From the NCBI GenBank assembly GCA_963798455.1, contig CAWCTD010000003.1, forward strand, positions 3,596,001 through 3,660,000: a stretch of 64,000 nucleotides of DNA, in the 5' to 3' direction. The notes under the pieces are model-generated. The model did not search any database. It was not told where the DNA came from and was given only the letters and a program-made list of their open reading frames with translations. The position numbers and the translations under genes were made by a program. Positions 32,594-42,368 of the stretch are shown in pieces. Each line of letters opens with the position of its first letter. Positions within the stretch are counted from its first letter, which is position 1. The stretch is from CAWCTD01 sp963798455 (GTDB lineage: Bacteria > Acidobacteriota > Terriglobia > Bryobacterales > Bryobacteraceae).

Positions 32594-34138
32594 TCAACGA
32601 TGTTTTTCCAGGAAGAGGATGCCGGCCTCATCCGGATGGGACCGCATCCCGACCTTGTCGCCCAGCTCCATCACCTGGTCGCTCCTGGCGGGATCAAACG
32701 CCTGCCAGCGAGGCAGATTGCCGCCGTTCGGGTCCAGCGTCTTGGCGAAGTTGACCCAATACGTCGAGACGATGCCGGCCAACTTCACGTCGTAGGCATC
32801 GGGCTTGGCGTTGGCATAGGTTTGGCTCGCCCGGAGCGCCTCGGAGTGGGAGATATTGTTGGTCATGTAGGCCAATTCCTCTCCATGCGGAGCCCCCAGG
32901 CTAGGCGAGTTTGGGTCCACATTCGCCGGCGGCCCGCCGGGCGTGATGCGCGTGAAATAGTAGACGTACGTCTTGAGGCCGGCTTTGGCTTGCGCTTCCA
33001 CCCAGAGCCGCACGTTCAAACCCATGGTCTCTTCCGTCAGCGACCGTTGCCGGGATTCGACCGCCTGGGCGTCCGAACCGGCCGGGTAGAGCTTGAGATA
33101 CTCGTCCGCCGCGGCCCCGTACCTCTGGCGCGCCTGGTCGATGAACTGCCGGGCCGTCATGCGGCCGCGCGCGAATAGCCGTCCTTCATCGGAGTTCGAA
33201 CCTATGAGCGCCGGGACGGGGTTCTGGCGCCCCTTCTGGAAGATGACCAGCGGTTCCTCGGGGAGAACCCAACCGTCGGCGTTCGTACCGGCGGTGTATG
33301 GGGCCATGACCAGGGCATCCGCAAGCTTGGCCCGCAGTTCCGCGATCGACTTGGCCCCTTGCGCTGCCGCGAACTTCCGGCCCGCCTGTTCAGCCTGGGC
33401 CAGCGGCCCGTTATCGAGCTGCGGGCCGAAGGCCGCGCCGCTCTCGCCGATCACCGCCCGGAACAGCCCCTTTGCCAGCGGCGAGGCTTGCAGGCTGTTG
33501 ACCGCCATGGATCCCGCGGACTGCCCGAAGATGGTGACCTTGGCCGGATCCCCGCCGAGTGCGGCGATATTTCTGTGGGCCCATTGGAGCGCCGCGATGT
33601 CGTCCATCAGACCGTAGTTCCCCGAGGCTTTGTGGTCCGATTCGGCTGTCAGTTCCGGGTGGGCAAAGAAACCGAGGACACCCAGGCGGTAGTTGATCGT
33701 CACCACGATCACGCCCTTCTTGGCAAGCTCTTCGCCGTCGTACCACGGCATGGAGCCATAGCCGTCGCGAAAGCCGCCGCCGTGGATCCAGAACATGACC
33801 GGAAGCCGGTCGGCGGCGGTCTTCGCCGGGGTCCACACGTTCAGGTAGAGGCAGTCCTCGTTTCCTATGGCCCCCTTTGGGTTAGCGCGCGACGGCTGGA
33901 CGCAAGGGGAGCCGAAAGTATCCATCTTGCGAACGCCGGTCCACTTGGCGGCGGGCTGGGGTGGGCGCCATCGCAGCCTGCCGACCGGAGGCGCCGCATA
34001 GGGAATGCCTCTGAACACATAAATGCCCGGAGTGGATGTAGCTACCCCGGAGATGGCGCCCGTGTCGATTCTCACGGGGCCATCGATCGCGGCTGCCAGC
34101 GGCAGCACGCCCAGAACCGCAACGATCAGATGCTTCAT
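32594..34138 (-). CDS. Type B carboxylesterase
   Basis: 514 residues with a signal peptide (VAVLGVLPLAAAIDG). Family signatures: FRGIPYAAPPVGRLRW, EDCLYLNVW, MFWIHGGGF, and GQSAGS with the nucleophile Ser; DEGR carries the likely acid and APHGEEL the His region. AGGAG precedes ATG 34138. Exported ester hydrolase of broad substrate type, probably cotranscribed with the esterase downstream. Confidence 0.92.
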   Translation of the reverse strand: MKHLIVAVLGVLPLAAAIDGPVRIDTGAISGVATSTPGIYVFRGIPYAAPPVGRLRWRPPQPAAKWTGVRKMDTFGSPCVQPSRANPKGAIGNEDCLYLNVWTPAKTAADRLPVMFWIHGGGFRDGYGSMPWYDGEELAKKGVIVVTINYRLGVLGFFAHPELTAESDHKASGNYGLMDDIAALQWAHRNIAALGGDPAKVTIFGQSAGSMAVNSLQASPLAKGLFRAVIGESGAAFGPQLDNGPLAQAEQAGRKFAAAQGAKSIAELRAKLADALVMAPYTAGTNADGWVLPEEPLVIFQKGRQNPVPALIGSNSDEGRLFARGRMTARQFIDQARQRYGAAADEYLKLYPAGSDAQAVESRQRSLTEETMGLNVRLWVEAQAKAGLKTYVYYFTRITPGGPPANVDPNSPSLGAPHGEELAYMTNNISHSEALRASQTYANAKPDAYDVKLAGIVSTYWVNFAKTLDPNGGNLPRWQAFDPARSDQVMELGDKVGMRSHPDEAGILFLEKHR

Positions 34139-34219
34139 GGTACTCCTCTTTTTCCGGCGCGCGACACCGGTGCGAGGCGCCGATGCTGGCTCGCCGCCGC
34201 CGTTAGTGCATATGAATCG

Positions 34220-35275
34220 CTACTGCTTGATCACGATAAACCACGCAGCGACGATCGGACCCTGTGGACCGCGGCCACGTCCGCCCGCCGCCGGTGGCGC
34301 CGCGCCGGCGGGTGGCGCCGGAGCCGGACCGCGCTCAGGCTGGAAGAGGTACGCGTTGTGCGTCACTGGATCGACCGTGATCGTCTTCGCGCCGGCGAAC
34401 GTGTCGACCGTGGCAACCATCGTGTACTTGTCGGGCGAATCCTGGTGGACGACCGTGACGTTGCCCTCGCCCCCATTCGGAATGTAAATCAGCTTTTTCG
34501 ACGGATCCCATCCCAGGGCGTCAACGCGCGTGCCGTTCTTGATGGTCGCCACGACTTTGCCCGTGTTTGGATCAACGACGACGGATGTATTGCTGCAGCC
34601 CGAGAAAATGCGGTTCGACGCTTTGTCATACGCGATGCCCGTCGGCCCTTCACACGGCGCGAGCGGCCACGAGGCGGTCGCCTTCCACGTCTTGACGTCG
34701 ATCACCTGGATCGTGTTCTTGCCTTCGTTGTTGACGAAGATGTGTCCTTTGCCATCGGCCGCGGCGCCTTCGGGCGCCGTGTCTTCGAGCTCGACGGTGG
34801 CGACGATGTCACCGCTCGTTGGATCGATCGCGGTGAGAGTGCCGATCGGGCGGCTGTGATTCGTCAGAATGATCTTGTCGTCGGGCTCATCGTACATGAT
34901 GCCGTCGAGACCGGGGCCGACCTTGATTTGTTTGATCACCGCCAGCGTCTTCAAATCGAACATGGTGACAGTCTGGTCGCCGCTATTCGTCGTAAAGCCG
35001 TGACCAGCCTTGGTGGCGATGCCGGCGCCATGCACGCCCGGCGTGTTCGGAATGTCACCGAGTACTTTGCCGGTGGCGCCTTCGACCACCATCATGTGGG
35101 TGGCACGCGAAACGAACACGCGCCCCGTGGCGGCTTCGACGGCGACATAGTCCGTGCCGCCGTCACCCTTGATATCAAACTTCTCAACCTTGAACGTCTG
35201 CGCGTGCCCGATGTTGGGCGCGGCAAGGCTGCTTGCGAAGAGAACCGCAAGTGCGGTCAGTAAGCGTCTGGTCAT
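34220..35275 (-). CDS. Exported YVTN-type beta-propeller protein
   Basis: 351 residues from ATG 35275 (GGAGG four bases upstream) with a signal peptide ending NIGHAQTF. Repeating blades carry the pattern NNEGKNTIQVIDVKTW, NPGK/NTGKVVATI, as in YVTN/NHL six- or seven-bladed propellers. The tail is glycine/proline/alanine-rich (PAPAPPAGAAPPAAGGRG) and ends with a short hydrophobic stretch. Function unknown; such proteins bind ligands or other proteins in the periplasm. Last housekeeping-like gene before the defence island. Confidence 0.85.
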   Translation of the reverse strand: MTRRLLTALAVLFASSLAAPNIGHAQTFKVEKFDIKGDGGTDYVAVEAATGRVFVSRATHMMVVEGATGKVLGDIPNTPGVHGAGIATKAGHGFTTNSGDQTVTMFDLKTLAVIKQIKVGPGLDGIMYDEPDDKIILTNHSRPIGTLTAIDPTSGDIVATVELEDTAPEGAAADGKGHIFVNNEGKNTIQVIDVKTWKATASWPLAPCEGPTGIAYDKASNRIFSGCSNTSVVVDPNTGKVVATIKNGTRVDALGWDPSKKLIYIPNGGEGNVTVVHQDSPDKYTMVATVDTFAGAKTITVDPVTHNAYLFQPERGPAPAPPAGAAPPAAGGRGRGPQGPIVAAWFIVIKQ

Positions 35276-35586
35276 ATGGCCTCCGTTGTGGCTTGCGTGG
35301 GTTTGCGTGAAGCCTTCCCGATCAATTGTAGTCTCTTTGCTCAGGGCGCTCGAACAGGTCGGGCCGGACCGCCGTTTGGTACGCTGCCCATCACAAGTCC
35401 GACACGGCGACTCTTCGGTCAAGTGGATCGGCGGCCGCAAGCGCGTTTGTCGTTCCTAACCCGGCCGGACTTCCCAGAAGGGGACTTCCGAGGAACTTGG
35501 AGGTCGGCAGGCTGTTCTCGCGGGCGTCACGTAGCGTTGTCCTTAAGGCTGAGCATCTAGCCTAGTCCCTGGTGTAAGGTGAGTCT
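35276..35586. other. Gap before the defence island, with repeat copy
   Basis: No gene seen. It contains a 22-bp sequence (35469-35490; core AAGGGGACTTCCG) that recurs with 20 of 22 bases identical at 38430-38451, and within it two direct copies of GGACTTCC. The rest is ordinary GC-rich spacer. Confidence 0.5.
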
Positions 35587-36184
35587 ATGCGCGACCGGAA
35601 TCCACTTCCCCCATGGAATCCACGCGTCCCTGCGGAAATCAAGCCCTGTGAATTCGAGAAGATTGTTCTCGGTCGGCTACGAAAATGCTGGACCGGCGAC
35701 GATCAGCAGATCGAAGCTAAGCATCTCGGCACCATCAAGGGCACCCGGGGCGAGTACAAGATCGATGTACTCGCCAAGATCAACGTCTTCCGTGGAGCAG
35801 AGGTAATTGTTCTAGTCGAATGCAAGCACCAGCGCCGTCCGGTCGAGCGGCGAGACGAAATGGTGCTCAAGGCTAAGTTGCTAGAACGTCCGGGCACACA
35901 ACGGCGTGCTTTTCTCTACCTCCGGCTTCCCAAAGGGCGCGCTTCAATACGCGACTGCGCACCGCATCGTTACGGTTGCAGTTGTGAGCGGGAGATGGCT
36001 GTGCGAGACGAAAGGTGTCGGGAGCGCACCAGCGGCTCTGCCAGCGTGCGCACGGCTTCATCATTACGCGGGCGTGCGCATGACCTCGACGGGCGAGGGC
36101 GTCTCGTGCCATACTGTCGAGTCGGGACGGATAGACGCCTTGAGGGAATGGTTTGCAGACGGCGCAGCAGCCGAGCAGTATTAG
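35587..36184 (+). pseudogene. Mrr-like restriction endonuclease, frameshifted
   Basis: The first frame (35587 to about 35900) gives an Mrr-type PD-(D/E)XK nuclease domain: EYKIDVLAKI followed by VLVECKH, with Asp, Glu and Lys of the active site. The family continuation is in the next frame from about 35905: VLFSTSGFPKGALQYATAHRI, ending at 36184 after DALREWFADG. A one-base shift near 35900 therefore splits the gene; the first frame runs on to 36360 as nonsense rich in Arg. The joined product would be about 198 residues. No obvious slippery run is present, so mutation or a sequencing error is more likely than programmed shifting. Confidence 0.7.
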
Positions 36185-36349
36185 AGTGGAACGGGCGTTC
36201 GAGAGCCCCGCTGAGGGACGGCGAATGGCCACGAGCTGCAGGAAGGGCCCATAGAGATGCTAACTGCGGTGCATGCCCCATGACCTGTTCCAGCTTCGCC
36301 CTGTACCTCCGGGGATTATGCAATGAGCCACCCTATCGCTTGAGACGTT

Positions 36350-36880
36350 ATGACGCTTGACGTGGGGAAGTGGATTGACGCACTGAAGGTGCCTGTACGC
36401 TACTTTCTGGCGTTGCTGGTCGCTGGCATATTCCTGCTGTCTGCTCCCGATCTCTGGTTGGATCGATTTGGGGTCACAGAACTGCGCGGACGGCACCGCT
36501 CGTCCATTGGGACTGGAACTCTGCTCTGCGCGGCCATGGTACTTGCGAACGTGCTTGCCTGGATCGGCAAGCGAATAACGTGGAGGACCAATGAGAAGCG
36601 GCTTGCCAAGGCTCTGTACTCGCTGTCAGCCGACGAGAAACGGGTCCTAAGAAACTACCTCTCCGGGGACAGCCACACAGGGTACTTCCCGGTGGGCGAT
36701 GGGGTGATCGGTGGCCTTGAGGCAAAAAGGATACTCTACCGGTCCTCCGGGGTCGTGGTGCGCCTCCAACTTCCGTACAATATTCAGCCGTGGGCACTGG
36801 AGCACCTTTCGAGCCACCCTGAGTTGCTTGAGACGGGCGACGATCAACCATACACCCCCCGGGATCCGTGGCGGCGCTAG
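36350..36880 (+). CDS. SieB-like superinfection-exclusion membrane protein
   Basis: 176 residues. Two membrane helices (about 17-33 and 58-74) are followed by a cytoplasmic domain with LSADEKRVLRNYLSG and VGDGVIGGLEAKRILYR, the pattern of the phage SieB / super-infection exclusion protein B family. In phages such proteins abort growth of competing phages. Here it sits between two nuclease genes, consistent with a role in phage resistance. The start, ATG 36350, has almost no ribosome site. Confidence 0.65.
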   Translation: MTLDVGKWIDALKVPVRYFLALLVAGIFLLSAPDLWLDRFGVTELRGRHRSSIGTGTLLCAAMVLANVLAWIGKRITWRTNEKRLAKALYSLSADEKRVLRNYLSGDSHTGYFPVGDGVIGGLEAKRILYRSSGVVVRLQLPYNIQPWALEHLSSHPELLETGDDQPYTPRDPWRR

Positions 36881-37175
36881 TCAGTTCCGGGTTGCCTCTG
36901 AACGTGACCACTCGGCACCGCATGTGCGAAGGACGGTGAAGAGGGATATCTTTGATCGCTTAGCGAAGCTGCCCCCAAACAACGTTGCGGGAGATCCATC
37001 CTGGGAGGTCAGCCAGCATCTGCCGCCGTGCCTCCAGAACCCCGGCTGGATCAGGCTCCAGACAACTTCCCGTATGCCACTTGGGGACATAAGCGCAGTC
37101 GAATTTCAGCGGCAAGATTGTCCGCCATCTGAATTGATCCATAATGAGAGAGAATGCTGAGTTGCCGTTAAGCCC
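36881..37175. other. Gap between SieB-like and TPR-nuclease genes
   Basis: No gene found. The right end (GCCGTTAAGC at 37156-37165, about 10 bp before the next ATG) looks like the right end of an attC site, but no matching left arm is seen. Confidence 0.35.
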
Positions 37176-38261
37176 ATGACCTTTGAAGAAGAGATCAAGG
37201 ACCTGCCCAAAGAATGCCGGACTCTGCTGGAAGGTCGGGATGGAGGGTGGCAGCTATGCGACGTGTTGCCAAAGCTCTACTCCCCAGAAGACGTTGGTCA
37301 ACGACGGACCCGGCATTGGGAGGTCTGCGGATTGGCGCTGTTGAATGGTCGTCGTTTTCACGAGGCGATTGCGATTTTTGAACGCCTGTATCTGCACATG
37401 CTTGATTACGAAATCCAGACGCAGAAGCACACGATGAAAGGGATGCCGCTCGTTTGGATGAGTGACTGTCATCGTCACCTCGGACGGCCGATGATGGCCA
37501 GGCGCTTCATTGTGTTGACGCTGATTGAAGATGCTATTGCCTGCGAGGGAACAGTGTCACCGGAACAGCACGGATCTTACTTCCGGGCCGCCTGGGTTTT
37601 TGGCATGCCGCACAACGTCATTACGCATTATGCCAAGGAGGCCTATCGGCTGTTTCAAACTGACGAAACTTCAGGAGCCTTTCCGGAGTGGGTCTTGCAG
37701 CAACTCGATCAGGAATGGATTACAGGCTATCCCTCTCCCGAAGAGGTGGACCTCTACCCTGTAAACCGAAAATATGTCATGTTTTTGCTCGGCGGGCTTG
37801 GGGATGGCACTGGGAAGCGTTTGGAACTGCTGGCCGAGTATCTGATGAGCATCATGCCAGGGTGCCGCGTATATCGCCGCAAGAGAAGCCATTCGACGGA
37901 CTACGACGTCGTATGTGCAATGGAAGGCGTCCAAATGGATTTTCGCGCCGAGTTTGGGCGGTACTTCGTATGCGAGTGCAAAGACTGGCAGGCGCCGGCG
38001 GGCACAACGGAGTTTGCCAAGTTCTGTCGGGTGCTCGATTCAGTAAAGGCCAAGTTCGGCATCCTCTTTTCGAAGCACGGCATTTCCGGGAGGGGGTCTG
38101 GAGACGACGCTGCACGGGAACAACTGAAGGTCTTTCAAGACCGCGGAATCATTATTGTCGTGATCGATGAATCCGATTTGAGTGAGATCGCCAACGGCAG
38201 GAGTTTCATCTCCTTGCTCCGCTCACGTTACGAGAGCGTCAGGCTGGATTTAGCTTCCTAG
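37176..38261 (+). CDS. TPR-like protein with C-terminal PD-(D/E)XK nuclease-like domain
   Basis: 361 residues. The N-terminal 180 residues are helical and repeat-like (ALLNGRRFHEAIAIFERLYLH reads as a TPR; FRAAWVFGMPH, YAKEAYRLF another). Residues about 225-350 form a restriction-endonuclease-like fold: STDYDVVCAMEG (Asp), RYFVCECKDW (Glu-x-Lys), FAKFCRVLDSVKAKFGILFS. The pair resembles solitary nuclease effectors in defence islands, with the TPR part sensing or binding a partner. No methyltransferase or helicase partner is adjacent on this strand. Function inferred. Confidence 0.65.
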   Translation: MTFEEEIKDLPKECRTLLEGRDGGWQLCDVLPKLYSPEDVGQRRTRHWEVCGLALLNGRRFHEAIAIFERLYLHMLDYEIQTQKHTMKGMPLVWMSDCHRHLGRPMMARRFIVLTLIEDAIACEGTVSPEQHGSYFRAAWVFGMPHNVITHYAKEAYRLFQTDETSGAFPEWVLQQLDQEWITGYPSPEEVDLYPVNRKYVMFLLGGLGDGTGKRLELLAEYLMSIMPGCRVYRRKRSHSTDYDVVCAMEGVQMDFRAEFGRYFVCECKDWQAPAGTTEFAKFCRVLDSVKAKFGILFSKHGISGRGSGDDAAREQLKVFQDRGIIIVVIDESDLSEIANGRSFISLLRSRYESVRLDLAS

Positions 38262-38911
38262 AAGCAGAGTGAGCTGCCTGAGACTTCCTGCACCCTTTGC
38301 GGACGGGAATCTGGGCGGGGTAGCGCACGTGGCAACGGGTCCATGCCTGTTCCTGCTGCCGAGAGCCGCTGACGACCCATAAACGGCGTTCGAGGAGATC
38401 ACGATGCCGCGGGCAACGCACGGCTGCGCACTTCCCCCAAGGGGACTTCCGGCCCGCGTCGGCTGGCATACTTCTACGGGTCGGGCGTTAGAACTAAGCC
38501 GCTGGCGCGGCGGACGCTACGCGTTCGGCCTACATCGGCGGTGATTTGTTCCTCGCCGCGCTTGCTTCGACCGACCACTGGAGGTAGGATGAGCCGTGAT
38601 GCTTCACAGGCCAAAGGCACGCTATCAGCCGCTCTGTGGGATCGATCAACTCCTGTATTTACAGCGGCTTACAATTCAAATCCCATAGCTGCCGCGTTCG
38701 CCGCAAGCGCTAGCGGCTTCCTTCAAACGGCCCTATCGAAAGTGCCCCGGCTTGGAGTGTCGGTCGCACTCGAACGGTGTGGTGCCGGAACACCTCCGAT
38801 AGGGATCTAACGTGATACGTCCTAGTGGTGTGACGGCGACTTCAAAGCCAGTAATCCCGCCGCTGGAGCAGTGACCATCTTCGCCACTGCACTCTCGAAG
38901 GTTTCTAAAAC
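38262..38911. other. 650-bp gap with repeat copy A
   Basis: No convincing gene; an 89-codon open frame at 38541-38810 has alanine/serine-rich composition and no ribosome site. Repeat copy A (38365-38489) lies here, including the 22-bp match to 35469-35490 and ending in GGGTCGGGCGTT followed by AGAACTAAGCC. Confidence 0.5.
38365..38489 (+). repeat. Diverged island repeat, copy A
   Basis: Shares with copy B, in the same order and orientation: GCCGCTGACG, then ACGGCGTTCGAGGA, then CGGGTCGGGCGTT at the right end. The middle differs except for short words. Together the two copies flank the type IIG gene as direct repeats about 3.8 kb apart. Confidence 0.5.
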
Positions 38912-41908
38912 TCACATCTCGACGATTCTCCGCTCCTCATCTGTGATCCCGTAAAGCTCGTAAACCAAGCTGTCAATCTCTACGTCAGTGGCGGCGACCT
39001 CGCGCTCGATCCGGTCAAGTTGCGAGGGAGCAAGTCTGCCACTATACCTTTTCTTGTTCATTTCCAACATCCGGTCAACGAGCCCCACCATGTGGTCGTG
39101 TCGCACCATGTCCGAGGTTTTGTTAAGGTCCATTAAGCGAATAGGCAGAGTTCCGAGAATCGAGGGCTTCACCTGGGCCAGCACCCGGTTCGTTTCCGTC
39201 GCCGCAAGACGATAGAGGAAACGCATCAACCGGGAATTCATGATCCCCAGGACGTAATTGCAGCTGACCTCTCGCTTCACGCTGAATAGGTATGCGCCAT
39301 CTGTCGCAAAATACTGATCGTCATCCCTCGCAAGAATCGGTTCGTCTTCGGTAATCACACCGACGAGCTTCCTTCCCTTTCGGAAGATCCGCTCCTCCCT
39401 TGAGCGATGAAGGCAATATAGAGAATGTTTATGATCCCGCACTTCCGTACACGTTATCTGCTTCCTAAAGCGTGCAATGAAGTCCCGGATGTGAGGAAAC
39501 ATCCTGGGGTCATCGGACCGCGTCAAATACACCACCAGCCGATCAGCGTAGTCAATTCGATACCTCTTGATATCGCCACCCAATAGAACTTTGCGGAGCC
39601 ACGGTTTCTCTAGGCCCTCCGCTTTTGCCTGCCGTGCATCTACAATAAAGGCTTCCTTGAGATCTGGACTAACACCCCTCTGAATGCCATCTTCATCCAC
39701 TAACTCCACAAGCTGCGCTACTGTTTTACTGTGTACGAGTTTGAACCAGATGTCATAGCGACTCGTTCCACTTACTGGAATCAACTTTCCCGGAAGACCC
39801 ACAATCTCTGCTTGCCTAACTCGTGACGCACGGGAACCGTTCTCCGCCGACAATGTCTCTACTCTGTCACTTTCACTGAGGCTCGAGAGGTCCGAGACTA
39901 TCACCTCGTTCCTACCTGGCTTCGTGGACTGCAGCACGAATATGCAACACGGACGAGTGACCCGCGCAAAGACGCGATCACCTAAGTTCACAGCGCGCAC
40001 TAGGCGGAACCGCTCAATGATTAGCTCTCGCAATCGTAAGTTGTCGGTTTGATATAGAATGACATCAGGCACAATCATTCCAATGTAACCCCTGTGCCGA
40101 ATGGATGCGCATGCTTTTGCTACGAAAAACATGAACGAATCTATCATCCGCACGATTATAGGTCGATACGTGTCACGTAGGTATCGTAGTTCGTATTCGG
40201 AAAAGTCGTAACCCCAGGGTGGATTGGCGATGACTGCGTCAAATCCGCCGTTCTTCATAATTCGGCCAAAGCCTGCAACGTCGGAAGTCCAGTCGAAGGT
40301 GTTGATGTGGTCACGTTGATCATCAGTGAAGAGTGCACCTTGGTCATATATTTCTGGGCCAATCAACGAGTTCCCGCAGAGGATGTTCGCCTTAAGTGAT
40401 GGGAGAATAGATTGCTTGGTAGGCAACTGCTGCTTTTCGCCCTCTAAAGCTTTGAGGTAGAGGCTCATCATTGTGATTTCGACGGCCTGAGGGTCGATAT
40501 CCACACCGAAGAGATTGTTTCTGAGGATCTGGACCTTCCGATAGACCGAGAGACGCAGCAAACCGCCGGGGTCGTTGTAGACCTCACGCATGAAGTCAAG
40601 CACCGGGCGTCTTTGAGCCAGCCCTTCGTGCTCTGGGTGTTCGATATACCAACGAGCGTGGTAGTCTATGAGGCACTGGAACGCGCTGATGAGGAAGGAC
40701 CCCGAGCCGCAGGCGGGATCAAGGATGCGAATCGCCTCGATCTGGCGGGGCGTTTTGCCACTGATAAGTTTCCCGACTGTGTTCTTGACGATGTAGTCCA
40801 CAATGTAGCTGGGGGTGTAGTAGACGCCACCGGCCTTGCGCACCTCAGGTTTTTCCTCGAGACGGACCTGTCTGGCTGTGAGCCGAATAGTCTTGCCGAG
40901 GTAGCGTTCATAGGTGGAACCGAGGAGCTCAACGCCGATCACATCAAATCGGTACGGACTCCTGGGCGGGTAGAGACGCTCAATGATTCGGACCAGTACT
41001 TCAGAGTCGATCCTGATCGTCTCGGAAAGGTGCGGCTTGAAGATTTCGCCGTTGAAGTCCTCATTGATCTGGTGAAATAGATCATTTAGCCACTCGAAAA
41101 TGTGAAATTTCCCACCGCGTGCATTCCATTCGTCCACTGCATCCGCAAGCCGGCGCTTCTCGATAATGCGACGATCCTCTGCTATTCGTATGAAGACAAT
41201 GCGGTCCAGCAAGCGTTGGACTACTTCGTTCAGTTGCTTCGCGTTGAACTCGGGATTGTTCTTATAGATGTTCCTGGCAAGGTCTTCCCGCCAGCCACTC
41301 ATTTCGTCCAGAAATGCCTCGTCCACTGGAATGCGCAATCGCTGCGTGCGTCGATCACGTGGCAGCATTGCATCGAGGGAACCAGCTATGGCGCGTTCCT
41401 TTGAGAATTCCCAGAGCTTCTCCGCATTATCTAAATAGTCGCGATAAGCCAATCTGAGAAGAAGCCCCTCATCAGGGTTTCGTTCGTCAGGCCGGATCGA
41501 AGCATCGTAGAAACGAAACTCAATAAAGTCTGTGAGAGCCACGAAGAAGACTTGACGGGTGTTCCAGGCATAGCCTTTGGCCTGCAAAATGTGTTTGGCA
41601 ACGTTCAAAGGCTCGGACGGAGCTTTCGCCTCCGCAAAGAATTTGGTTTGCCCCTCAACACGGAAGCTGTAGTCCGGACGCCCGGGAGTGTCGGTCTCAC
41701 CCTTTTCGACCACCACCTCCCGCGCATCGTAGCGCAGGCCTTCTTTGTTGGTCACGTCCCATCCGAGCGCTTCGAAGAGCGGCGTGATGAAGTCGACGCG
41801 GGCCTGCGCTTCCGAGTAGGACTTGGAAAGGTAGTGCCGTTTGTCGACATCGAAGTTCGAGATGAGTTTCTGTAGACTCGATCGAAAGCTCTCAAGCGTC
41901 GCGGTCAC
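38912..41908 (-). CDS. Type IIG restriction-modification enzyme (Eco57I-like, single polypeptide)
   Basis: 998 residues combining all three activities. The N-terminal nuclease domain has GRPDYSF then FFAEAKAP (PD...EAK, about residues 76-95). The DNA adenine methyltransferase core has motif I DPACGSGSFL (about 400) and motif IV NPPWGYDF (about 566). The C-terminal part from about 700 resembles TaqI/Eco57I target-recognition domains (SRYDIWFKL, then a second copy-like region). Such enzymes cut and methylate the same asymmetric site and need no separate partner. The start is GTG 41908 with AAGGG about eight bases upstream. It is opposite in strand to the preceding island genes, and its gaps hold the direct repeats A and B. 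Confidence 0.92.
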   Translation of the reverse strand: MTATLESFRSSLQKLISNFDVDKRHYLSKSYSEAQARVDFITPLFEALGWDVTNKEGLRYDAREVVVEKGETDTPGRPDYSFRVEGQTKFFAEAKAPSEPLNVAKHILQAKGYAWNTRQVFFVALTDFIEFRFYDASIRPDERNPDEGLLLRLAYRDYLDNAEKLWEFSKERAIAGSLDAMLPRDRRTQRLRIPVDEAFLDEMSGWREDLARNIYKNNPEFNAKQLNEVVQRLLDRIVFIRIAEDRRIIEKRRLADAVDEWNARGGKFHIFEWLNDLFHQINEDFNGEIFKPHLSETIRIDSEVLVRIIERLYPPRSPYRFDVIGVELLGSTYERYLGKTIRLTARQVRLEEKPEVRKAGGVYYTPSYIVDYIVKNTVGKLISGKTPRQIEAIRILDPACGSGSFLISAFQCLIDYHARWYIEHPEHEGLAQRRPVLDFMREVYNDPGGLLRLSVYRKVQILRNNLFGVDIDPQAVEITMMSLYLKALEGEKQQLPTKQSILPSLKANILCGNSLIGPEIYDQGALFTDDQRDHINTFDWTSDVAGFGRIMKNGGFDAVIANPPWGYDFSEYELRYLRDTYRPIIVRMIDSFMFFVAKACASIRHRGYIGMIVPDVILYQTDNLRLRELIIERFRLVRAVNLGDRVFARVTRPCCIFVLQSTKPGRNEVIVSDLSSLSESDRVETLSAENGSRASRVRQAEIVGLPGKLIPVSGTSRYDIWFKLVHSKTVAQLVELVDEDGIQRGVSPDLKEAFIVDARQAKAEGLEKPWLRKVLLGGDIKRYRIDYADRLVVYLTRSDDPRMFPHIRDFIARFRKQITCTEVRDHKHSLYCLHRSREERIFRKGRKLVGVITEDEPILARDDDQYFATDGAYLFSVKREVSCNYVLGIMNSRLMRFLYRLAATETNRVLAQVKPSILGTLPIRLMDLNKTSDMVRHDHMVGLVDRMLEMNKKRYSGRLAPSQLDRIEREVAATDVEIDSLVYELYGITDEERRIVEM

Positions 41909-42368
41909 TGGTTGGCCCTTTCAATCTGCTCACTGTAGCATGACAAACCCCATGCTATGCATTCTTCGACCGTTCTTCGGCCCAGTTGAGCGGCGCCAAT
42001 CTCGGAGTCTGGCTGACGCATCGGGGCGCCCGGCTGGCTGATTCAGTCGCTGCCTCGATGGATTACTCTTGGTCAACGCCCATACCCGCCTTGACTAGCC
42101 CAACCTGCCCTCCGTCGTACGCCAATTTGCCGCGTAGTCGCCATCCCGGACTTGTGCCGCTGACGGTCCAGACGGCGTTCGAGGAAGTCAGCGCCGGTTA
42201 AGTACTGGCTTGTCGGCGTAGAGCCTGGAATAGGCGGCCGACCGTCCGGCCACCTCGGCGGGTCGGGCGTTTCCCGTCCAGTTGACGTGGAGCGGACCGC
42301 CACAAGTGATCGCAGCAAAGGACCGGGCGGGAGCCACCCCGCCGCTCCCCACAGTGCATCCCTCTGAC
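41909..42368. other. 460-bp gap with repeat copy B
   Basis: No gene supported. Holds repeat copy B and GC-rich spacer. The open frames here are short and without ribosome sites. Confidence 0.5.
42156..42271 (+). repeat. Diverged island repeat, copy B
   Basis: Same three words in the same order as copy A: GCCGCTGACG (42156-42165), ACGGCGTTCGAGGA (42172-42185) and CGGGTCGGGCGTT (42259-42271). The right word also occurs, inverted, near 44632-44644, and the middle word in a variant form (ACGGGCGTTCGAG) at 36191-36203. Confidence 0.5.

Noticed and set aside
36256..36350. attC before the SieB-like gene (GCTAAC ... GTTATGA)
   Set aside because: The inner arms do not pair and the right box deviates from GTTRRRY.
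38365..38495. Repeat copy A as a true attC site
   Set aside because: The right end (GGGCGTTAGAA) is attC-like, but no complementary left R and L boxes were found, so I call it only a repeat.
38541..38810. 89-codon open frame as a real gene
   Set aside because: No ribosome site, no recognisable domain, and it lies in a repeat-bearing gap.
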